Source: Bacteroidia bacterium (GTDB lineage: Bacteria > Bacteroidota > Bacteroidia > Bacteroidales > UBA12481). From it: DNA of 8,732 nucleotides. Every line of letters begins with the position of its first letter. Position 1 is the first letter of the stretch. The notes below the pieces were generated by a model. That model had not been told where the DNA came from and made no database searches. It saw only the letters and a program-made list of their open reading frames with translations. The DNA is taken from contig JAPLDV010000897.1 of assembly GCA_026391235.1 (NCBI GenBank), forward strand, positions 1 to 8,732, given 5' to 3'. Position numbers and translations under genes: made by a program. Below are positions 1 to 4,873 of the stretch, piece by piece.

Positions 1-318
1 AGTCGGCTATCTTTATGGTGGCATGGACCCCGTTTTTAAACTGACTCCCTTTCATCAGCACACACACTAGAGCCGTAGAGCTCGCAGAGGAAATTGTTTT
101 TTTACTATTGCTGAACTTGGTAAGGGATTTATAGAGGAAAGATAGGAAAAGGTACTATCCCGGCTGATCAAAAATGCGATGATTGAATAAATTAATAAAT
201 GTCCTACGACCCCAATTTAAACCAGAAAGGCCGAATGTCCGGGTTACACACATTTTGAACAGCCGTAAAAATTGCATCAGTTTTCGTTTTTCCAACTTGT
301 TAATTTCTAAAAATTTCC
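1..318. other. Upstream stretch without a convincing gene
   Basis: I see no supportable gene here. Positions 2-70 on the + strand are open to a TAG at 68-70 and could be the last 22 codons of a gene entering from the left. On the - strand an ATG at 55-53 opens an 18-codon frame leaving the window. Both are too short to choose between. A + strand frame from 183 to 389 is rich in K, R, N and F, runs into the start of the next gene and has no recognisable motif, so it is probably chance. Several A/T-rich runs (for example around 95-105 and 283-318) fit non-coding DNA. The left edge may be the border of the locus, but no direct repeat or tRNA end is visible to prove it. Confidence 0.5.
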
Positions 319-353
319 GCGGCACCTTCTGGCGTCCCACCTTCCGATCTTCG
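319..353 (+). promoter_or_regulatory. Candidate operator/promoter, copy 1
   Basis: GCGGCA-CCTTC-TGGCGT at 319-335 is followed after 10 bp by GATCTTCG at 346-353, and the ATG of the next gene is at 376. The same arrangement occurs at 992-1026 and 2884-2918. Here the two arms are imperfectly symmetric (4 of 6 positions), but both half-sites match the other copies closely, and the right arm TGGCGT is identical to copy 2. The downstream box corresponds to a Bacteroidota -7 element (TAnnTTTG) but is the weakest of the three. I infer that it is a binding site for the WYL regulator encoded at 2938. Confidence 0.5.
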
Positions 354-375
354 CAAAAGAAATTAAAACTTTTGT

Positions 376-969
376 ATGAAGAACCTTGATGACTTTTATA
401 TCCTGCTTCAGAAGCAGGTAGCTCAATTGGGCCGGGAACCCAGCCTGGAGAGCCTGAATGCGCTCGATCTAAACAATTATCCATATTCCGTAGAAGTGGA
501 TAAACTTTTCCTGTCCTATTTTAAAACACTGCCAAATCACTTAGGTATCCGGGATATTCACATTGAAAATGCTCATTACTGGTTTTTGGAAAAGTATGAG
601 GATCAGATCTGGAATTTTCATGTGCCCGGCTGGTCAACTGAAGAATCCGAATCAAGGTTCAGTGATGTCTATTATTGCCTTTTCGATGACCTGATCATCC
701 ATTTCGGTTTCCTCAGGGAATACATCTCGCTTTATTGGAAAAAACGCTCAAAAGCCCAATCTCAGGCGGACCCAATTGAACACCCTATGCCGACTCTGTT
801 TATCAACAACCGGCATAATTCGTTGACCACCAAAACATCAGTGAGGATGAGGCTCGCTAATAATTTTCATCAAGTTTTAGGCGACCTTTTTGGGGATTGG
901 TCAACCTCATGCGCCGGAGACGGGAAAACCTGTCCGTTTGTTCCAATTGGGACTGAAATATCTAATTAG
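376..969 (+). CDS. Uncharacterised 197-aa protein, paralogue of the 1800-2105 product
   Basis: I do not recognise a named family. The product is soluble-looking, with no signal peptide or membrane segment. Residues 1-83 align without a gap to residues 1-83 of the protein at 1800-2105, with 32 identities (about 39%). Shared blocks include G19-R20-x-P22, L44-F45-x-S47-Y48-F49-K50-x-L52-P53-N54 and L56-G57-I58, then W69-F70, K73-Y74 and W79-N80-x-H82. This agreement from the first methionine supports both starts. Residues 84-197 have no counterpart in the shorter copy; they hold an aromatic and acidic stretch (about 88-122) followed by a basic KKRSK patch. No clear Shine-Dalgarno sequence precedes the ATG, as is common in Bacteroidota. 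The candidate operator 41 bp upstream of the ATG (site end to ATG, 335 to 376) suggests co-regulation with the DnaA-like and WYL genes. It may be an adaptor for one of the locus ATPases, but that is a guess. Confidence 0.7.
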   Translation: MKNLDDFYILLQKQVAQLGREPSLESLNALDLNNYPYSVEVDKLFLSYFKTLPNHLGIRDIHIENAHYWFLEKYEDQIWNFHVPGWSTEESESRFSDVYYCLFDDLIIHFGFLREYISLYWKKRSKAQSQADPIEHPMPTLFINNRHNSLTTKTSVRMRLANNFHQVLGDLFGDWSTSCAGDGKTCPFVPIGTEISN

Positions 970-986
970 GTGTAAAATAACACCTA
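967..986 (+). repeat. Small perfect inverted repeat at the stop codon
   Basis: TAGGTGT (967-973) and ACACCTA (980-986) form a perfect 7-bp stem with a 6-nt loop, AAAATA. The left arm includes the stop codon of the preceding gene. No T-run follows, so it is not a standard intrinsic terminator. It may be a weak terminator or mRNA-stabilising hairpin separating the first transcript from the next promoter element at 992. Confidence 0.4.
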
Positions 987-991
987 TCGCA

Positions 992-1026
992 GCGACACCC
1001 TTTGGCGTTCCCAGTTTCTTTCTTTG
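992..1026 (+). promoter_or_regulatory. Candidate operator/promoter, copy 2
   Basis: GCGACA-CCCTT-TGGCGT at 992-1008 is followed after exactly 10 bp by TTTCTTTG at 1019-1026. The left arm is identical to copy 3 (2884) and the right arm identical to copy 1 (319). TTTCTTTG matches the Bacteroidota -7 consensus TAnnTTTG at seven of eight positions. The box ends only 7 bp before the ATG at 1034, so a transcript from it would have almost no leader; the next in-frame ATG is at 1043. Inferred to drive, and let the WYL protein control, the three-gene operon 1034-2874. Confidence 0.55.
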
Positions 1027-1033
1027 ATAAAAA

Positions 1034-1807
1034 ATGAAAAAAATGGACCCAGTATTTTCAAGCGATTATGTTTGCCCTGATAACAACTTTGACATATTCA
1101 TTGAGGGGAACTGCAACCGGCTGGCTCGGTCATTTGGTTTAGCGGTTTCCGACAACCCTGGCGGTTCTTTGTTTAATCCATTGGTTATTTGCGGAGTACC
1201 CGGCTCAGGGAAAAGCTTCCTGGCGCAGGCTATTTACAACAAAATCCGCAGTAAGAACCCCAAGAGCAAGGTATTATACTTGCAGAGCGCTAAGTTTTGC
1301 AGGGTATTTTGTGAAGCTGTCAGAACGAACAGTACAATGGGTTTTACAAAAGCCTTCTGTAATCAGGATACATTAATCCTTGACAATGTTTGTAACCTGG
1401 TTGGCAAAAGCAAAACCCAAGAATTGTTGGCTGGGTTTATCATTGACCAATATCTGGTTTCAAAAAAGCAAGTTGTTCTAACTTCATCCATTTTCCCAAA
1501 AGATTACGGGAAATTTGAACCGAGGTTTGCCTCTATGCTTCAGCGTGGGGTAACTGGTTTTTTAACCAATCCATCGTACGAAACCCGGCTTCTTATCATA
1601 GAGAATCTTCTCAAATCCCTGGGCATACCAATTGCCACAAACGTTATGGAGTACCTGGCCCTAAAGGTCGACAAGACTATCCAGGAATTGGAAGGCATTA
1701 CTTTGTCGGTCATTGCGAGTGCATCCCTATCAAAGAGCACGATCGATATCAACTTTGTCGATGGAATATTAAGTAAAATTCTCAAGGAGGGTCAACTTAA
1801 TGAATAA
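1034..1807 (+). CDS. DnaA-like protein reduced to the AAA+ domain
   Basis: The 257 residues correspond to domain III of the replication initiator DnaA. The N-terminal F19-D20-x-F22-I23-E24-G25-N26-C27-N28-R29-L30-A31 block is the DnaA-specific entry into the AAA+ fold and separates it from IstB or DnaC. Walker A is GVPGSGKS (54-61) and Walker B is LILDN (114-118). The lid helix carries QELEG (217-221), and the protein ends with the last lid segment near residue 250. Domains I and II and the DNA-binding domain IV are absent. Key positions are changed (E. coli numbering from memory): the acidic residue after Walker B is N118, sensor 1 D269 is S152, arginine finger R285 is M168, and sensor 2 R334 is Q217. 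ATP binding is plausible, but normal oligomer-dependent activation and origin binding are not. It is probably an accessory paralogue and not the cell's initiator. First gene of an operon; its 3' end overlaps the next gene by 8 nt. Confidence 0.85.
   Translation: MKKMDPVFSSDYVCPDNNFDIFIEGNCNRLARSFGLAVSDNPGGSLFNPLVICGVPGSGKSFLAQAIYNKIRSKNPKSKVLYLQSAKFCRVFCEAVRTNSTMGFTKAFCNQDTLILDNVCNLVGKSKTQELLAGFIIDQYLVSKKQVVLTSSIFPKDYGKFEPRFASMLQRGVTGFLTNPSYETRLLIIENLLKSLGIPIATNVMEYLALKVDKTIQELEGITLSVIASASLSKSTIDINFVDGILSKILKEGQLNE
1784..1790 (+). promoter_or_regulatory. Strong ribosome binding site
   Basis: AAGGAGG lies inside the 3' end of the DnaA-like gene, 9 nt before the ATG at 1800. It is the best Shine-Dalgarno match in the window. 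It fixes the start of the 101-aa gene, which overlaps the stop of the preceding gene and so is probably translationally coupled to it. Confidence 0.7.
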
Positions 1808-2105
1808 ATCAGATGAATTGCTGAACAAACTTCAACAGCAGATAAAGGAAAGTGGCCGCGATCCTGATCGATCCAGTGTTTTGTCATTTGATGTTGACAA
1901 TACAACTTGCCCAATAATGTCAAAGCCACTATTTATTTCCTATTTCAAAGTGCTGCCTAACTGGCTGGGAATATGGAGGATTAACGTCCGGAGCGCCAGT
2001 GAATGGTTCGTTGGCAAATATGGACAGGACGCGTGGAATTACCATTTCACCCAAGTCCGCAACCTTGGCGGTTTTATGGAGTTCAGGGATGAGTATGGAG
2101 GTTAA
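1800..2105 (+). CDS. Uncharacterised 101-aa protein, short paralogue of the 376-969 product
   Basis: Residues 1-83 are collinear, without gaps, with the first 83 residues of the protein encoded at 376-969. They share L44-F45-x-S47-Y48-F49-K50-x-L52-P53-N54-x-L56-G57-I58 and W79-N80-x-H82. The last 18 residues differ, and the 114-residue C-terminal half of the longer copy is missing. I know no function for this module. The gene is embedded between two ATPase genes: its start overlaps the DnaA-like gene by 8 nt and its end overlaps the AAA+ gene by about 17 nt. Such packing favours a fixed stoichiometry or a physical complex with one or both ATPases. The start is supported by the AAGGAGG at 1784-1790 and by the paralogue alignment. 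It may be a natural short form or a copy truncated when the AAA+ gene was joined behind it. Confidence 0.75.
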   Translation: MNKSDELLNKLQQQIKESGRDPDRSSVLSFDVDNTTCPIMSKPLFISYFKVLPNWLGIWRINVRSASEWFVGKYGQDAWNYHFTQVRNLGGFMEFRDEYGG

Positions 2106-2874
2106 TCTATTCTTCCGGAATACATCAATGGATTCCGTAAATGCAATTGCTGATGAAATCGAGAAGTCTTTCCGATTAGATGAGGGTGCAGTATCTTCTA
2201 TATTCCTGTTGAAATTTGGAGGAGGTCTTGAAATTGAGGAGATGTCTATCAAAGACCCGCCGATAAAGATTGATGGCAATTATAACGAAGACTTTATTGA
2301 GGTAAATAGAACAATCCTAAACCGGCTCAACCGTCAAAACGATAAAGGAATTATCCTATTACACGGAAAGCCGGGGACTGGAAAAACCTTCTATATCCGT
2401 TATCTCATTCAATCGGTCAAAAAAAAAGTAATATACATGCCGTCTCACCTTGCCGCGTCGATTAGCAATCCTGAACTCCTCACTGTACTTATGGAACATA
2501 AGAATTCGGTGCTGGTGATCGAGGATGCCGAAAACATTGTGGTTGACCGGGAGAATGACAAACAATCATCGGTTTCTGCACTTCTCAACCTTTCAGACGG
2601 ATTGCTGGCTGATTGCCTGAAAATTCAGATTATCTGTTCGTTTAATACCGATGTTTCCAAAATAGATAAGGCTTTGATGAGAAAGGGCCGGCTGATCGCA
2701 CGCTATGAATTTCGTGAATTGGAAACGGGCTTAGCTAACAACCTGTCGGCTAACCTGGGTTACGGCAGGCCCTTCCATTCGCCAACCCTTCTCACCGATA
2801 TCTATAATCAGGGGGAGATGGAATATGTGACAACGAAACCAACTACCAACATCGGGTTTAAAATTCACAATTAA
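2089..2874 (+). CDS. Small AAA+ ATPase (BCS1/FtsH-like AAA core)
   Basis: The 261-aa product has an N-terminal region of about 80 residues and then a classical AAA core. Walker A is GKPGTGKT (93-100). The Walker B-like segment VLVIEDAE (141-148) has E145-D146 in place of the usual D-E order. Sensor 1 falls in CSFNTD (N186), and KALMRKGRLIARYEF (194-208) carries the arginine-finger/SRH-like arginines R198 and R201, as in BCS1 and FtsH-type AAA proteins. The order and spacing match a stand-alone ATPase family that I associate with Bacteroidota and that has no assigned function. Such proteins usually remodel or unfold a partner, and the overlapping 101-aa protein is an obvious candidate. An upstream in-frame ATG at 1999 lies inside the paralogue-supported 101-aa gene, so I chose 2089; 2095 is nearly as good. 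Confidence 0.8.
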   Translation: MSMEVNLFFRNTSMDSVNAIADEIEKSFRLDEGAVSSIFLLKFGGGLEIEEMSIKDPPIKIDGNYNEDFIEVNRTILNRLNRQNDKGIILLHGKPGTGKTFYIRYLIQSVKKKVIYMPSHLAASISNPELLTVLMEHKNSVLVIEDAENIVVDRENDKQSSVSALLNLSDGLLADCLKIQIICSFNTDVSKIDKALMRKGRLIARYEFRELETGLANNLSANLGYGRPFHSPTLLTDIYNQGEMEYVTTKPTTNIGFKIHN

Positions 2875-2883
2875 CTTTTTATC

Positions 2884-2918
2884 GCGACATACTTTGTCGC
2901 TTGTCTGGATTATCTTTA
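2884..2918 (+). promoter_or_regulatory. Candidate operator/promoter, copy 3 (perfect palindrome)
   Basis: GCGACA-TACTT-TGTCGC at 2884-2900 is a perfect 6-bp inverted repeat with a 5-nt centre, followed after 10 bp by TATCTTTA (2911-2918), a seven-of-eight match to the TAnnTTTG -7 box. It lies 37 bp before the start of the WYL regulator gene. A dyad directly in front of a regulator gene is the usual layout for autoregulation, and this most symmetric copy is probably the highest-affinity site. It has no T-run, so a terminator for the preceding operon is less likely. Confidence 0.6.
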
Positions 2919-2937
2919 GAATAAAATTGAAAATGAA

Positions 2938-3975
2938 ATGTCAAAACGAGGCTACATATCACGCTACATGCTAATCGTAAAGAAACTGAAGGCGAAGCCA
3001 TACAGTTCATACGAGGAGTTGAAATCCTACATCGAGAACCAGGTCGAATATCTTCAGAAGCAGGACGATACGCTGGATATCGGATTTTCAAAGCGGACCT
3101 TGCAGCGGGATATCCGGGAGATCCGGAACAATTTCGGGATCGATATTGAGTTTTCCAAGGGCCAGAAAGGATACTTCATTGGAAACAGTGAATCGGAGAA
3201 TATGAATTTTCAGCGGATGATGGAGGCGTTCGACATGTTCAATTCGCTGAATCAGGCTCAGGACATGACGCCCTATATTCACCTGGAAAAGCGTCGGCCG
3301 CAGGGGACTGAGAATCTATATGGGTTGCTTTATGCGATAAAGAACAGGTTCCAGATCAGCTTTTCTTATCAGAAGTTTTGGGAAGATGAGATCAGTCACC
3401 GGCAGGTTGAACCTTTTGCATTAAAGGAGTTTAAGAACCGATGGTATGTGCTGGCAAAAGATTTGAAAGATGGAGCGATAAAGACATTCGGGTTGGACCG
3501 TCTGACTGATCTTGAATTTAGCCGGATAACATTTAAAGCGCCAGCCAATTTCAATATCGAAGATCATTACCGCTACTGCTTCGGGATAATCAGTCCGAAC
3601 AGCAACGAGCCAGAGGAAATTATCCTGGCATTCGAACCGGTACAGGGTAAATACATTAAAACCCTGCCAATACATTGGACGCAGGAGGTGATTCAGGATG
3701 ATGAGAATGCATTGGTAATTCGGCTCAAAATGTTTGTCACCCAAGACCTGATCATGGAACTGCTCTCCTATGGTAAAAGCGTGGGTGTAATTGAACCAGA
3801 CTCCTTATACAATGAAATGAAATCGGAGCTTTGGCTGGCTTACACGCGGAAAATAGTTGACAATTTCGAGGGGAAAATACACAGTGGCAGATGGGCGGAA
3901 GAGTTTAATGTGAAGATAGATAATTCGGTAAATCCACCAATCCTAACCTATATCAGAAAAGGGCTGGAACAATGA
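2938..3975 (+). CDS. HTH/WYL-domain transcriptional regulator
   Basis: The 345-aa protein has the standard layout of the YafY/PafC/BrxR-type WYL regulators. An N-terminal winged helix-turn-helix (about 7-80) carries the recognition helix FSKRTLQRDIREIR (50-63). The central WYL domain (about 125-205) contains RWYVLA (168-173) and the following FGLDRL signature. A C-terminal WCX-like region (about 230-330) completes it. WYL domains sense ligands, in several cases nucleic acid fragments or nucleotides. In defence loci, homologues such as BrxR and CapW act as dimeric repressors that bind inverted repeats. Here a perfect dyad sits in front of the gene and two related sites precede the other two transcription units, so it is the likely controller of the whole locus. 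It overlaps the FtsZ-like gene by the ATGA tetranucleotide, so the two are co-translated. Confidence 0.9.
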   Translation: MSKRGYISRYMLIVKKLKAKPYSSYEELKSYIENQVEYLQKQDDTLDIGFSKRTLQRDIREIRNNFGIDIEFSKGQKGYFIGNSESENMNFQRMMEAFDMFNSLNQAQDMTPYIHLEKRRPQGTENLYGLLYAIKNRFQISFSYQKFWEDEISHRQVEPFALKEFKNRWYVLAKDLKDGAIKTFGLDRLTDLEFSRITFKAPANFNIEDHYRYCFGIISPNSNEPEEIILAFEPVQGKYIKTLPIHWTQEVIQDDENALVIRLKMFVTQDLIMELLSYGKSVGVIEPDSLYNEMKSELWLAYTRKIVDNFEGKIHSGRWAEEFNVKIDNSVNPPILTYIRKGLEQ

Positions 3976-4484
3976 CCAGGCAGCTTCATTTTATCGGTCT
4001 TGGCGGTGGCGGATGCAATGCCGTTGAGTACATACACAGTAAGGGTATCCAAGCCAATTACACTTGCATTTCTCATCCTGAAAGATCATCGCTGCCTTCC
4101 GATATTCATTTTCAAACCTTTGCCCGACTCAGCAAATGGGATTTGTTTGACGGATATGACCTCGTCCGGAAGAATCGCAGATATGTTTTGTTATCTGGAT
4201 TAGGTGGAAAAACTGGGACCTATCTGGTAGAAGAATTCATGCTCCTACTCCAGTATCAAAACCGAGATTTTTTGACCATCTGCAGCTTACCTTTCGCTTT
4301 CGAAGGCCATCAAAGGAGAATTTTTGCCGAAAGATTTAGGGCCAAGTTTCAATCCATGAAAAACTTTATCTGTTTCGATCTTAATTCGATAGTGAAACAT
4401 TGGGCCGATATTACTCTGACGGACGCATTTGAAAAAGCGGATGAGCGGTTTTATTGGTTGAGCCAAGTTCAGAATTACAATTAA
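3972..4484 (+). CDS. Truncated FtsZ-like GTPase-domain protein
   Basis: This 170-aa protein reads as the N-terminal GTPase domain of FtsZ. The T1 loop is IGLGGGGCNAVEYI (8-21). The tubulin signature corresponds to SGLGGKTGTY (75-84; GGGTGTG in FtsZ, so the third glycine is lysine and the last is tyrosine). The T5 region is LPFAFEG (106-112), matching the FtsZ PFxFEG block. LTDAFEKAD (149-157) matches the start of central helix H7. The T3 region (GAGANP in FtsZ) is missing, with about 20 residues fewer between T1 and T4. The chain ends within H7, before the T7 loop that completes the GTPase site of the next subunit; the C-terminal domain and FtsA/ZipA-binding tail are absent. It could bind nucleotide and one face of FtsZ but should not polymerise normally. 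Translated with the WYL regulator through a 4-nt overlap. A ThiF/E1 Rossmann fold is less likely given the T4 and T5 matches. Confidence 0.8.
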   Translation: MTRQLHFIGLGGGGCNAVEYIHSKGIQANYTCISHPERSSLPSDIHFQTFARLSKWDLFDGYDLVRKNRRYVLLSGLGGKTGTYLVEEFMLLLQYQNRDFLTICSLPFAFEGHQRRIFAERFRAKFQSMKNFICFDLNSIVKHWADITLTDAFEKADERFYWLSQVQNYN

Positions 4485-4507
4485 ACACCTAAGAGAGGAA
4501 ATTTAAG

Positions 4508-4873
4508 ATGAAGTCTCACATTTTATTAGCCGATCACACGACTAAAACATATCAGTATCTTGGTTATATGAGCAACGACGAACGGTTAACCAACAATGTA
4601 GCTGAAATGATAAAAGCTGGAATGGACGTGCACTGTCAGTCGTTGGAGAAGGAACCTTCCAGATACAACATTCTTATTGATGGATTCAGGTGGGATGAGA
4701 ATTTGTATACCAGGTTACTGAACGAACTTGAGGCTATGACAGGAAAACCCAATCATGAACCGGGGAACCAATATCGGGGTGTTGGCCAGGGATTATTTTC
4801 CGGGGGGTGTAATGGCTGTGGAAGGCGAATATCCGTCGAGGGAATCCGCCATTCGTACGCAGGAATTGATTGA
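4508..4873 (+). CDS. Small unknown protein, probably with a chimeric 3' end
   Basis: I do not recognise the product. It begins 23 nt after the FtsZ-like gene behind a good Shine-Dalgarno sequence (AGAGGAA, 4494-4500), so the start is credible and it belongs to the WYL-FtsZ transcript. Residues 1-77 look like an ordinary soluble acidic protein. From about residue 80 the frame overlaps the DUF2779 coding sequence out of phase for 119 nt and turns into Gly/Cys/Arg-rich text, as expected of a shadow frame. The natural C-terminus has therefore probably been lost or replaced at a junction near 4740-4755. The first 77 residues show no similarity to the missing N-terminus of DUF2779 proteins, so a simple frameshift joining the two does not explain it. 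Confidence 0.55.
   Translation: MKSHILLADHTTKTYQYLGYMSNDERLTNNVAEMIKAGMDVHCQSLEKEPSRYNILIDGFRWDENLYTRLLNELEAMTGKPNHEPGNQYRGVGQGLFSGGCNGCGRRISVEGIRHSYAGID

Noticed and set aside
183..389. Plus-strand 68-codon open frame before the first gene
   Set aside because: Low-complexity basic composition; it covers the operator element, overlaps the supported start at 376 and lacks a ribosome binding site.
155..484. Minus-strand 109-codon open frame
   Set aside because: It runs opposite the start of the 197-aa gene and across operator copy 1, has no recognisable motif, and the + strand gene is supported by a paralogue.
1034..1807. IstB or DnaC-type helper ATPase
   Set aside because: The FDxFIEGxCNRLAR entry block, the PxYETR segment and the QELEG lid match DnaA domain III, and no transposase (IstA) lies nearby.
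1999..2088. Upstream in-frame extension of the AAA+ gene to ATG 1999
   Set aside because: This part is the shadow of the 101-aa gene, whose frame is confirmed by the gap-free alignment to residues 1-83 of the first protein.
2884..2900. Intrinsic terminator of the AAA+ operon
   Set aside because: The dyad has no following T-run, and the same element recurs upstream of two other genes at a fixed distance from a promoter-like box, which fits an operator.
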